A stretch of DNA of 64,000 nucleotides from VRUE01 sp040508545 (GTDB taxonomy: Bacteria > Actinomycetota > Thermoleophilia > Solirubrobacterales > 70-9), in the NCBI GenBank assembly GCA_040508545.1, contig JBEVMR010000046.1:23092-87091 (forward strand), read 5' to 3'. The notes below the pieces were generated by a model, which saw only the letters and a list, made by a program, of their open reading frames with translations, searched no databases and was not told where the DNA came from. This document shows, in pieces, positions 1-7,591 of this stretch (its first letter is position 1; each line of letters opens with the position of its first letter). Position numbers and translations under genes: made by a program.

Positions 1-581
1 GGCTCGCCCAGCGCGTCGTTGATCACCCGCCGTTCGCCGTCGCTTCCGTGCAACGCCTCCTCCTCACCGGCCTCGAGACCGGTGAGGCCCTGGTTTTCGT
101 CGCCGACGGCGCCGATCGTCTGCGCCGCCAGAGTGCCCTGGGGGTAAGTGCGACGGCTATCGGGCAGCTCGCCGATCCCGGGCAGCTCGAGCCGCGCGAC
201 CCGGGCCGCGCTCGGCAGGTCCACCTTGCGCGCAACGTAGGCGAAGCCGGATTCTTCGGTGAGGCTCTCCAGCACGTCCTTCTCGTCGAGGTCGAGGATC
301 GAGGCCAGTTTCTCCGCCGTCTGGCCCGGCTTCTTCACCTGGTAGGGCGTGGCGTAGATCGTCTTCGCGTCTTCGGAGACCGCGAGCGGGTTGCCGAAGC
401 GGTCCAGCAGGCTGCCGCGCAGGCCCGGCACGGTGACCACGTCGGTCTGCTGGTAGGCAGCCTCGGAGGCCAGCTGGGCACCCTGCACCCCCTGCAGCCA
501 GAAGGCGCGGGCCGAGATGACGAGGAAGCAGAGCAGAAAGCCGGCGAAGAGGAGGCCGATCCTGCGCTCGATCGTGCGCAT
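1..581 (-). CDS. ftsI: FtsI-like penicillin-binding protein, 5' part only
   Basis: Division transpeptidase that crosslinks septal peptidoglycan. The gene runs off the left window edge; about 193 codons are visible and no stop is reached. The protein starts MRTIERRIGLLFAGFLL, a basic tail and one membrane segment (about residues 8-28), followed by the class B PBP dimerisation region with RGSLLDRFGNPLA near residue 55, the family's R-G-x-x-x-D-R motif. The catalytic SxxK lies outside the window. The ATG at 581 is 7 bases after the ftsL stop. The gene order mraZ-rsmH-ftsL-ftsI supports the call strongly. Confidence 0.93.
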   Translation of the reverse strand, partial: MRTIERRIGLLFAGFLLCFLVISARAFWLQGVQGAQLASEAAYQQTDVVTVPGLRGSLLDRFGNPLAVSEDAKTIYATPYQVKKPGQTAEKLASILDLDEKDVLESLTEESGFAYVARKVDLPSAARVARLELPGIGELPDSRRTYPQGTLAAQTIGAVGDENQGLTGLEAGEEEALHGSDGERRVINDALGE

Positions 582-588
582 CCGCGCC

Positions 589-1083
589 CTAGTAGGCCGT
601 TCCGGCGGCAGCCAAGCGCTGCGCGGCGGTCTTGACGTCGTCGGGGCTTGCCTGCACCGAGCCGACCTGGTCGAGCGCCGCTGCGCTCAGGCCGAGCCCG
701 GCCGCGTCGCTGCGGATGCGCGCGGCGCCGGAGCGCTGGGCGTCGAGGCCGCGGAGGAAGGAGTTCTCTTCGTCGAGGGCCATGATGTTCTGATCGATCT
801 GACCGGCGCTCGCGGCAAGGCTGAGCGTGACCACGTTGAGCCCGACGATCCCGACCAGCAGGACACCCAGCACCGCGATCCAGGCACGGCCCCGAGTCAG
901 CCGCACGATCAGGCTGGAGTCGGGCAGATTGCGGACGGCGGTGGCGGTCCCGACCGCGATCGGGATCAGCTGGCCCGCCGGGCGGCGAGCAGGCGCTTTG
1001 CGGGGAGCGGTTTTGCGAGCGGGCGCCTTGCGCGGGCGCGCCGGAGCTGGCGCCGCCTGGCGGGCAGTTGCGGCAGCGGCCAT
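589..1083 (-). CDS. ftsL: FtsL-like septum protein
   Basis: A 164-residue bitopic membrane protein in the ftsL position. It has a long N-terminal tail rich in Ala, Pro, Arg and Lys (residues 1-45), one hydrophobic segment (about 68-90, reading WIAVLGVLLVGIVGLNVV) and a short heptad-like extracellular region (about 95-125) as expected for the FtsL/DivIC partner of FtsB and FtsI. FtsL proteins are poorly conserved, so the name rests on position, size and topology. The ATG at 1083 overlaps the rsmH stop by one base, implying translational coupling. Confidence 0.8.
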   Translation of the reverse strand: MAAAATARQAAPAPARPRKAPARKTAPRKAPARRPAGQLIPIAVGTATAVRNLPDSSLIVRLTRGRAWIAVLGVLLVGIVGLNVVTLSLAASAGQIDQNIMALDEENSFLRGLDAQRSGAARIRSDAAGLGLSAAALDQVGSVQASPDDVKTAAQRLAAAGTAY

Positions 1084-2036
1084 CAGGCGACGCTCCCGGC
1101 GCTCTGCGCCCCGGCGATCTTCACCGCGGCGCGCAGGTGGGCTGATTTGGAGCGTGGATTCGCCGCCATCTCGGCCGCCTCGGGGGCGACGGCGCGGCGC
1201 GTCAGCAGCTCGGCTTCCGGCTCGCGGCCGCAGACGCAGACCGGCAGCTCGGGCGGGCAAACGCAGCCGCGCCCACGGTCGGCGAGAAATTGCTTGACGC
1301 GACGGTCCTCGAGTGAGTGGAACGAGATCGCCGCCAGGCGACCGCCGATCGGCAGCATCGACCAGGCGGTCGGCAGGGCGTCGTCGAGCGAGTCGAGCTC
1401 GCCGTTGACGGCGATCCTGATCGCCTGGAAGGTCCGCTTGGCCGGGTGGCCGCCACCGAAGCGAGCCGAGGCGGGCATCCCCGCTTTGACCGCAGCGACC
1501 AACTCCGAAGTGGTGTGCAGCGGCCGCCGCCGCGCGATCTCCCGCGCGATTCCCCCGGCGTAACGCTCCTCGCCAAAGCGGCGCAGGACCTGCGCGATGC
1601 GCGACTCGGGCCACTCGTTGACGAGGTCTGCAGCGCTGAGCTCCTGCCGCGTGTCCATTCGCATGTCGAGCGGGGCGTCATAGGAATAGGAGAACCCCCG
1701 CTCCCTGGCGTCGACCTGCATCGAGGACATTCCGAGGTCCATGAACACCATGTCTGGGCGGATGCCTTCGCCGCTCAGGGTGCGAAGACCTTCCGAGTAG
1801 TCGGCGCCGAGGAAACGGGTTTGGCAGGGGGCCTCGTCGGCGAAGCGCTGGAAGCGCGCCTCGGCGGCCGGGTCGCGGTCGATGCCGACCAGCGTCCCCT
1901 CCGGCCCGATCGCGGCGGCGATCTGCCGTGCGTGGCCGCCACCGCCAAAGGTGCAGTCGATGGCGATCTGCCCCGGCTGCGGCGACAGCAGCCCGGTCAG
2001 CTCTGGGGCGAGGACTGGCTCGTGCTCGGTGGGCAT
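1083..2036 (-). CDS. rsmH: 16S rRNA (cytosine-1402-N4)-methyltransferase RsmH
   Basis: 317 residues, the usual family length. RsmH uses SAM to methylate C1402 of 16S rRNA. The N-terminus HEPVLAPELTGLL, the SAM-binding DCTFGGGGHARQIAA, the MDLGMSSMQVD block and the C-terminal ISFHSLEDRRVK are all diagnostic. I chose the ATG at 2036 because the protein then begins MPTEHEPVLAPEL as relatives do; the frame stays open upstream to 2153 but that part is not family-like. Second gene of the mraZ operon. Confidence 0.96.
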   Translation of the reverse strand: MPTEHEPVLAPELTGLLSPQPGQIAIDCTFGGGGHARQIAAAIGPEGTLVGIDRDPAAEARFQRFADEAPCQTRFLGADYSEGLRTLSGEGIRPDMVFMDLGMSSMQVDARERGFSYSYDAPLDMRMDTRQELSAADLVNEWPESRIAQVLRRFGEERYAGGIAREIARRRPLHTTSELVAAVKAGMPASARFGGGHPAKRTFQAIRIAVNGELDSLDDALPTAWSMLPIGGRLAAISFHSLEDRRVKQFLADRGRGCVCPPELPVCVCGREPEAELLTRRAVAPEAAEMAANPRSKSAHLRAAVKIAGAQSAGSVA

Positions 2037-2097
2037 ATAGATAAGGGTTGCGTCGTTGGCGATGGATATGGGCGCTCGTGCGGCGTGGGCCTGCATC

Positions 2098-2541
2098 TCA
2101 CGCAACCGCTCCGCTCGAAGCCAGGCCCTCGGCGATCTCCGGCGCGGAGGCATCGAGCTCTTCCTCCTGCTTAGCCCAGGCCTCGGCGTTCCAGATCTCG
2201 AGGTACTCGCCGGCGCCGATCACGACACAGGCGCCGCTGAGGCCGGCGTGCTCGATCAGCGGCTTGGGCACGCGGATGCGGCCGGCAGAGTCGAGCTTCT
2301 CGTCGAAGGAGCCGCCGTGGAAACGGCGGCGCAGACTGCGCGCGTCCTTGCCGAAGGGGCTGTGGGGCGAGAGGAAGCGCTCGGACAGCTGCTCGAACTC
2401 GCCGGTCGTATGCACCCAGACGCAGGGGTCGAAGCCTTTCGACAGAACAATTCCGTCAGAGAGCGCGGCCCGGAAGCGAGAGGGAACCGTGAGGCGATCC
2501 TTGGAGTCGAGACTGTGCTCGTAGAGACCCCGAAATGCCAT
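2098..2541 (-). CDS. mraZ: MraZ, regulator of the division and cell wall cluster
   Basis: 147 residues with two SpoVT/AbrB-type DNA-binding repeats: MAFRGLYEHSLDSKDRLTVP at the N-terminus and DEKLDSAGRIRVPKPL near residue 80. MraZ forms a ring that binds direct repeats upstream of its own gene and represses the cluster. Such repeats are present at 2646-2663. A Shine-Dalgarno-like AAAGGAA lies about 10 bases before the ATG. The last 20 residues are low-complexity. Confidence 0.95.
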   Translation of the reverse strand: MAFRGLYEHSLDSKDRLTVPSRFRAALSDGIVLSKGFDPCVWVHTTGEFEQLSERFLSPHSPFGKDARSLRRRFHGGSFDEKLDSAGRIRVPKPLIEHAGLSGACVVIGAGEYLEIWNAEAWAKQEEELDASAPEIAEGLASSGAVA

Positions 2542-2575
2542 CCCGGTGGGTTCCTTTCTGGCCTGGAAAAGAGTT

Positions 2576-2620
2576 AGGACCGGAGTGATGAGGTGGGAGG
2601 AACCTCACCACCCCGGTCCT
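2576..2620 (-). promoter_or_regulatory. Long leader hairpin upstream of mraZ
   Basis: Bases 2576-2594 and 2602-2620 are complementary over 19 positions around a 7-base loop. In minus-strand RNA the two non-Watson-Crick positions are G-U pairs, whereas in plus-strand RNA they would be A-C mismatches, so the structure suits the mraZ transcript. It lies between the MraZ boxes and the ribosome binding site. No U-tract follows directly. Confidence 0.6.
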
Positions 2621-2645
2621 GGGCTTCAACTCGATCGCCACAGTA

Positions 2646-2663
2646 CCCCACTTCCCCCCACTT
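2646..2663 (-). promoter_or_regulatory. MraZ operator boxes
   Basis: On the minus strand AAGTGGGG occurs twice with exactly 10-base periodicity (2656-2663 and 2646-2653), about 105-122 bases before the mraZ start. MraZ binds direct GTGG-containing repeats at this spacing in other bacteria. Only two good copies are visible; many species have three or more. Confidence 0.7.
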
Positions 2664-2714
2664 TGCAACACGACCCCAAACAGACGTCCCATTCGCAACC
2701 GGCGTTGCAGCGAC

Positions 2715-2720
2715 TAGGGT
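2715..2720 (+). promoter_or_regulatory. -10 box TAGGGT, leaderless start
   Basis: TAGGGT ends 7 bases before the ATG at 2728; a weak -35 TTCGCA lies 17 bases upstream (2692-2697). This fits the leaderless promoter pattern seen repeatedly in the window. Confidence 0.55.
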
Positions 2721-2727
2721 GCGCGCG

Positions 2728-3579
2728 ATGAGCGACTCCGTGGCCGCCAGCGGCCTCCCCGACGACGCCGACGACCTGCGCGGCTTCTACTTCCGCGAGT
2801 TGCTGGGCAAGCCGCTGACCAAGGTGCTGCTCGCGATCGAGGTCGTCGTTGCCGGCATCGCGGGCGCGGTCTTCCTCGGGCCGGCGATCGGCGCCGCGAT
2901 CGCGGTGGGGGCCTTGCTGCTCGGCCTGCTCGTCGTCTTCACGCTCGCCGACTCGCACTCCGAGGAGGCCTTCTTCAACGTCTACGGCGAGCAGCACGGC
3001 ATGGTCGTCTACGGCCGCAGCCGCCTGCCGGAGGCGACGCCGCTGCTGAAGAAGGGCGACGACCGCTACGCCGAACGGACGCTGGAAGGGGAGCTGGGCG
3101 ACGGCGTCAAGGGGATGCTCGCGCTCTACACCTTCGAGGAGGAGTCCACCGACAGCAAGGGCAACCGCCAGACCAACTACTACCGCTACACCGTCGGTCT
3201 CGCCCAGGTGCCCGAGTGCGCCGGCTTCCTCCCCGAGCTCTACTGCCAGCGCAAGTCCGGCCTGCGCGCCCTGGAGAAATTCGAGGACGTCTTCCGCCGC
3301 TCCAAAGAGCGGGTCAAGCTGGAGAGCGAGGCGCTGGACGAGCGCTACGAGATCTTCTCGGCGACCGGGCAGGACCCGAACCGCCTGCGTCAGGTCTTCT
3401 CCCCCACCTTCATCGTCTGGCTGGCCGAGTCAGCCCCGGAGAAGTTCGCCTTCGAGCTCGTCGGCGGCAACCTCTGCTGCTTCGTCAGCGGCCACAAGAA
3501 GAAGGCCGAGGAGCTGGACACGATGCGAGCCGCCGCAGCCGCTGTGGCGACGCGGCTGCGCGAGGAGGCCTCGGAGTAA
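2728..3579 (+). CDS. Unknown membrane protein with two N-terminal membrane segments
   Basis: 283 residues, function not recognised. Residues 32-50 and 53-74 form a hydrophobic hairpin; the remaining 200 residues are soluble, acidic-basic mixed and probably cytoplasmic. The general plan recalls DUF3137-type proteins, but that match is a guess. The frame is open upstream to 2593, but the ATG at 2728 is preceded by a TAGGGT box at leaderless distance and the upstream codons look non-coding. It is divergent from mraZ and convergent with the tad operon. Confidence 0.85.
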   Translation: MSDSVAASGLPDDADDLRGFYFRELLGKPLTKVLLAIEVVVAGIAGAVFLGPAIGAAIAVGALLLGLLVVFTLADSHSEEAFFNVYGEQHGMVVYGRSRLPEATPLLKKGDDRYAERTLEGELGDGVKGMLALYTFEEESTDSKGNRQTNYYRYTVGLAQVPECAGFLPELYCQRKSGLRALEKFEDVFRRSKERVKLESEALDERYEIFSATGQDPNRLRQVFSPTFIVWLAESAPEKFAFELVGGNLCCFVSGHKKKAEELDTMRAAAAAVATRLREEASE

Positions 3580-3580
3580 T

Positions 3581-3618
3581 TGGCGACTTATACGGGCGAT
3601 AAGCCGTATAAGTCGCCA
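3581..3618. terminator. Perfect palindrome in convergent gap
   Basis: Bases 3581-3595 and 3604-3618 form a perfect 15-bp stem with an 8-base loop, starting 2 bases after the plus-strand stop and just before the minus-strand tadC stop. It probably acts as a terminator for both directions. There is no T-run on either side. Confidence 0.7.
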
Positions 3619-3624
3619 GGGCCG

Positions 3625-4260
3625 CTAAAAACCCTCGAGCAGTACGTCCGCGTTGGCGATCAGGGCCGCGGCGATCATCAGCAGGACCGAGGGGACCAGG
3701 ACCAGGGCGACGACGAGCTGGATCTTCGGGGCGGCTCGGGCGGCGTGCTCCTCGACTGCACGGCGCTGGTCGCGGCGCAGCGAGGCCGACTGGCGGCGCA
3801 ACTGATCGGCGAGCGGCGAGCCGAGCCGCCGCGAGCGCTCGATCGAGGCGCAGAGGGTCGCGACCTCGCTGCCCGGGACGCGCTCGCGGAGCGACAAGAG
3901 AGCGTCGGGAAGAGGGCGGCCGCACTCCAGTTCGGCGACGGCAACGCGCAGCTCGTCGGCGAGCGGGCCGCTGCCGGCGCGGGCGATCTCGGCAAAGCCA
4001 GCCGCCGGGCTGCGGCCAGCGGCGGAACCGATCGCGAGCAGGTCGAGCGCGTCCGGCAGCGCCGCGAGCAGGCGGTGGTGTCGGCGCCGCGCCGCGCGCT
4101 CCAGCAACGCATCGGGAAGGACGAAGCCGGCCGCGGGCATCGCGACGGCAACCAGCAGCGAGGTCCGGCCCGGCGCAGCGGGGGCGGCCACCAACCCAAC
4201 CGCCCCGCCCGCGATCGCCGAGGCCAACTTCGCCCTCAGGCCGGCCCGAGAGCGTCTCAT
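3625..4260 (-). CDS. tadC: TadC-like type II/IV secretion inner-membrane protein
   Basis: 211 residues, T2SSF family. TadC pairs with TadB to form the inner-membrane platform on which the TadA ATPase drives Flp pilus assembly. The LPDALDLLAIGSAAGRSP stretch (near residue 68) is the typical start of the GspF-like helical domain, and hydrophobic segments lie at about 15-55 and 180-205. The ATG overlaps the tadB stop by 4 bases. It is the last gene of the operon, closed by the palindrome at 3581. No pilin, prepilin peptidase or secretin follows in the window. Confidence 0.85.
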   Translation of the reverse strand: MRRSRAGLRAKLASAIAGGAVGLVAAPAAPGRTSLLVAVAMPAAGFVLPDALLERAARRRHHRLLAALPDALDLLAIGSAAGRSPAAGFAEIARAGSGPLADELRVAVAELECGRPLPDALLSLRERVPGSEVATLCASIERSRRLGSPLADQLRRQSASLRRDQRRAVEEHAARAAPKIQLVVALVLVPSVLLMIAAALIANADVLLEGF

Positions 4261-5114
4261 TCGACCACCTGCGCGAAGCGGCGGATCGCGACGAAGCCAA
4301 CGACCTGCAGCGCCGCGGCCATCGCCAGCAACATCGCCGAGGCCGGCGCGCTCATCACCTTGACGAGGAAGCCAGGCTGGATCAGCTCGGCGAACAGGGC
4401 GCCGCCGCTCGGCATCGCCACCACGAGCAGGCCGGTGAAGCGCGCCTGCGCCGTCGCCGAGCGAGCGTCGTCGGCGGCGCGGTCACGCTCGGCGGCTCCA
4501 TCGGCGAAGCGGCGCAGCAACCCGGCCAGATCGCCGCCCGCCCGCCGCTGGCTGAGCAGCGCCGCTGCGAAGGCGTCGACCCGAAGTGACCGCATCCGCC
4601 CCCGCCATCCCTCGAGCGCGTCGACGGTCGGCGCGCCGAGGTCCAGCTCGGCGCCAAGTCGCGCCAGCTCGACCGCAGCCGGCCCGTCGACCGAGGAGGC
4701 GGCGGCCGGCAGCGAGGCGCGCAGCGAACGGCCGGCGGCAAGCGAATCGGCAATCGCCGCGGCGACCTCGGGCAGGGATCGCTCGAGCGCGCGCCGGTAG
4801 CGCCGGCGTCGGCTCGACACCGCCCAGCCGGCCAGAGCCGGGCCCGCGACTGCCAACGGCGCGGCAACCGCGGCGCCGCCCAGGAACCAGCCGCCGAGCA
4901 GCGCCGCGCCGGCGCCGACGGCGGCGAGGCGGCGGCGCTCCCGGGTCGAAGGCGCGTAGCCCTCCTCCCCCGCCCTCCGCAATGGCTCCAATGCCAGACG
5001 CAGCCAGCGGGCAACCCCGGGACTGGCGAGAACCGCTTCGCGGGCGGCAAGCGCTGCCAGGCCGCCGGCCAGCGCTCTGGCGAGAGGCAGGAAGGGCCCG
5101 GCGGCGCTGGTCAC
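4257..5114 (-). CDS. tadB: TadB-like type II/IV secretion inner-membrane protein
   Basis: 285 residues, T2SSF family. Membrane segments lie near residues 65-100 and 225-275; the GspF-like cytoplasmic domain between them contains LPEVAAAIADSLAAGRSL and LLSQRRAGGDLAGLLRRFAD, the standard family blocks. It starts at GTG 5114, overlapping the tadA stop by 4 bases, and its own stop overlaps the tadC start. It acts with TadA and TadC. Confidence 0.87.
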   Translation of the reverse strand: MTSAAGPFLPLARALAGGLAALAAREAVLASPGVARWLRLALEPLRRAGEEGYAPSTRERRRLAAVGAGAALLGGWFLGGAAVAAPLAVAGPALAGWAVSSRRRRYRRALERSLPEVAAAIADSLAAGRSLRASLPAAASSVDGPAAVELARLGAELDLGAPTVDALEGWRGRMRSLRVDAFAAALLSQRRAGGDLAGLLRRFADGAAERDRAADDARSATAQARFTGLLVVAMPSGGALFAELIQPGFLVKVMSAPASAMLLAMAAALQVVGFVAIRRFAQVVE

Positions 5115-6211
5115 CTGAGTGCCGCCACGTCGGCGATCTCGGTGACTCGCCGGGCCCCGTCGGCGAGGCGCTCGAGATGCACCACGACGTCTATCCCACG
5201 GCGAACCTGGTCGGCGATTGCCTCATGCGGAAGGCCCAGGCCAGCCATCAACGCGAGGGTCTCGAGCCTCGCGAGTGCATCGGCGGGCGAGTTGGCATGC
5301 ACGGTCGAGAGCGCGCCGCGGTGGCCGGTGTTGAGCGCGGTGAGGAGATCGAGCGCCTCGGGGCCGCGAACCTCGCCGATCACGATCCGGTCCGGTCGCA
5401 TCCGCAAGGCGTTGCGAAGCAGGTCGCGGATCGTCACCTCGCCCCGACCCTCGACGCCGGCGGGGCGGCTCTCCAGCCGCACCACGTGCCGCCCCTCAAG
5501 GCGCAGCTCGGCTGCATCCTCGATCGTCACCAGGCGCTCCTCCGGCGAGACGAAGCCCGAGAGCGCGTTGAGCAGGGTCGTCTTGCCCGATCCCGTGCCG
5601 CCGCTGATCAAGACGCTGCGGCGCTCGGCGACGGACTCCTCCAGCAACCCCAGCTGGGCCTCGGTGACAGTGCCCAGCTCGAGCAGCTCGCGCGGGCCCG
5701 GGCGGACGGCGCCGAAGCGGCGGATGGAGAGAGCCGGGCCGTCGACCGCCAGCGGCGGGATCACAGCGTTGACCCGTGAGCCGTCCGCGAGCCGCGCGTC
5801 GACCATCGGGCTGAGCTCGTCGATGCGGCGGCCGAGCGGCGCGAGGATCCGCTCGATCGCATTGCGCAGCTCCTCCTCGCCGGCAAAGCGGGCATCCACC
5901 GCTTCGATCCGCCCGCTGCGCTCGACATACACCTGACTGGGCCCGTTGACCATCACCTCCTCGACCGCCGGGTCGGCGAGCAGATCCTCCAGCGGGCCCA
6001 GCCCGATCGTGTCGCGCAGCACCCGCGCCGCCAGCACCTCCCGGTCCTCATGGCCGAGCAGCGCCGCCTCTTCGCCGACCAACGCATGCACCTGAGCCGC
6101 CAGGTCCTCGCCTGGAGTCGCTCCCGACGCGGCCGCCTCACGGCGCGATTCGATCAGTCGGCCGCGGAGCAAGCCGGCCAGCTCGTCCAGGTGCCGCTGC
6201 CTCGCCTCCAA
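5111..6211 (-). CDS. tadA: TadA/CpaF-type secretion ATPase
   Basis: About 366 residues; hexameric ATPase that powers Flp/Tad pilus extension. Clear motifs: Walker A GGTGSGKTTLLNAL, Asp box ERLVTIEDAAELRL, Walker B region RPDRIVIGEVRGPEALD and the His-box GHRGALSTVHANSP. A TTG at 6211, one base after the cpaB stop, is the likeliest start. A TTG at 6247 would add 12 residues that overlap the cpaB end. Fourth gene of the regulator-kinase-CpaB-TadA-TadB-TadC operon. Confidence 0.93.
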   Translation of the reverse strand: MEARQRHLDELAGLLRGRLIESRREAAASGATPGEDLAAQVHALVGEEAALLGHEDREVLAARVLRDTIGLGPLEDLLADPAVEEVMVNGPSQVYVERSGRIEAVDARFAGEEELRNAIERILAPLGRRIDELSPMVDARLADGSRVNAVIPPLAVDGPALSIRRFGAVRPGPRELLELGTVTEAQLGLLEESVAERRSVLISGGTGSGKTTLLNALSGFVSPEERLVTIEDAAELRLEGRHVVRLESRPAGVEGRGEVTIRDLLRNALRMRPDRIVIGEVRGPEALDLLTALNTGHRGALSTVHANSPADALARLETLALMAGLGLPHEAIADQVRRGIDVVVHLERLADGARRVTEIADVAALR

Positions 6212-6212
6212 C

Positions 6213-6869
6213 TCAACCCCCGGGCAGCAGCGTGACCCGGCGGGCAAAGCTCTCGGCGGCGATCAGCCGCAGCGCTTGGCGCTTGGTCAGCCCCAGGGTT
6301 GCCGAGGCGCTCGTCCCCGGTCCCGGCCCTTCGGGCCCTGGCCCCAGCGCCAACAGCGGAACCTGCGCCGCGGCGACATAGGTCCGGCCGGGACCGGCGC
6401 CGGCCGGTTCGCTCGTCACGACGACGTCCACCTTCGATCCGGTTGGCCCCCGCCCGGTGGCAAGCAGGGCGTCGGCGCCGCTGACGGCGATCTCGACCGG
6501 CCGGCGAGAGCTGCCGAGGCGCCGCGGCGCGGTGTTCCCCTTGCGAGCAACTCCGAGCTGGGCCCCGAGCAAGTAGGAGCCGGCCGGCAACGGCGTGCGG
6601 GCGATGAGGCCAAGCGCTTCCTCTGGGGCGGCAAGGGCGCCCGGCGGTACGAACCGCGACGGCACCCGGCGGACCGTCAGGCCCGAGGCGACGTCCCGCG
6701 GTCCCAGGCGCCGGCCGGCAGCAACCCTGACGCCAACCACCACGACCGGCCGCAGCGGCCCGTAGCCTCGTACCGCGCTCGCGCCATAGCGGTCAGCGAT
6801 CGCCGCTGCCCCGGCCGCAGCAGCGCACGCAAGCACGAGAAAGCCGGCAGCCCGCCTGCGCCGGCTCAT
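6213..6869 (-). CDS. CpaB-like SAF-domain pilus assembly protein
   Basis: 218 residues. One N-terminal membrane segment (about residues 7-25) is followed by a SAF domain (about 40-110, with VAAGRRLGPRDVASGLTVRR and the LIARTPLPAGSYLL block) and a C-terminal RcpC/CpaB-like part. CpaB proteins act in the periplasm or cell wall in Flp pilus biogenesis. The ATG overlaps the kinase stop by 4 bases. The C-terminus is short compared with proteobacterial CpaB. Confidence 0.82.
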   Translation of the reverse strand: MSRRRRAAGFLVLACAAAAGAAAIADRYGASAVRGYGPLRPVVVVGVRVAAGRRLGPRDVASGLTVRRVPSRFVPPGALAAPEEALGLIARTPLPAGSYLLGAQLGVARKGNTAPRRLGSSRRPVEIAVSGADALLATGRGPTGSKVDVVVTSEPAGAGPGRTYVAAAQVPLLALGPGPEGPGPGTSASATLGLTKRQALRLIAAESFARRVTLLPGG

Positions 6870-7591
6870 CCGGCCACTAACCCGCGGTCACCCGCCAGGG
6901 GAAGCTCGAGCAGAGCAAGCGAGCCGCACTCGGAGCGTCGCAGGGCGAAGCGGCCGTCGTGCGCCGCCGCGACCTGCCTGACGACGGTCAATCCATGGCC
7001 ACGCCTGCGGCGTCCGGAGAGGCGGGCGACCACCTCGGCAGGGGTGTCCCGGCTAGTCGAGGGGCGTGCGGCCCGGCCGGAGTCGGCAATGACGATCCGC
7101 ACGCGGCCCTTATGTGGACGGGCGCCGACCGAGATCTCTGGACCGCCGTGCTCGATCGCGTTGACGATCAAGTTGTCCAGCGCCTGGGCGAGCTCGACAC
7201 GGTGCCCGACCACGACCGCTCGCCCGGCCCGCCAGCGCAACTTCAGCGAGGCGTCGCCAAGGCTCGCCCGGGCCTGCCAGCGGCGCACGGCCGCCTCTAG
7301 CAACGACCGCAGCTCGACTTCCTCGGGCGGGCGCGGCACGCCGCCCCCGTTCACCTCGCGATCGAGTCGCTCCAGCGCAGCCGCAGCCAACCGCACCGAG
7401 CCCTCCAGGGCGGGTGGCGATCCGGCCGGGCCGCCCGCCAGGGCGATCGCCTGCAGGGGCCGCCGCAGCTCGTGGAGCGCCTCGTTGAGAGCGCTGCGAC
7501 GCCGGCCGGCGCGCAGGCTCTGGGTCGCCGCCACCGCCGCCAGGGTCGCGGCTAGGGGCCAGCCGGTGACGATCTGGGCGAGCTCGATCAT
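6866..7591 (-). CDS. Sensor histidine kinase of the tad operon
   Basis: About 241 residues from the ATG at 7591, which overlaps the response regulator stop (ATGA). A single hydrophobic stretch at the N-terminus replaces a sensor domain. The H-box is LHELRRPLQAIAL (phospho-acceptor His near residue 41), the N-box LDNLIVNAIEHGG, and the G-box region contains GHGLTVVRQVAAAHDG. The D-box/G1 motif ADSGR is shortened. With almost no extracellular part it may sense a membrane signal or a partner. It probably phosphorylates the regulator encoded just before it. Confidence 0.88.
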   Translation of the reverse strand: MIELAQIVTGWPLAATLAAVAATQSLRAGRRRSALNEALHELRRPLQAIALAGGPAGSPPALEGSVRLAAAALERLDREVNGGGVPRPPEEVELRSLLEAAVRRWQARASLGDASLKLRWRAGRAVVVGHRVELAQALDNLIVNAIEHGGPEISVGARPHKGRVRIVIADSGRAARPSTSRDTPAEVVARLSGRRRRGHGLTVVRQVAAAHDGRFALRRSECGSLALLELPLAGDRGLVAG

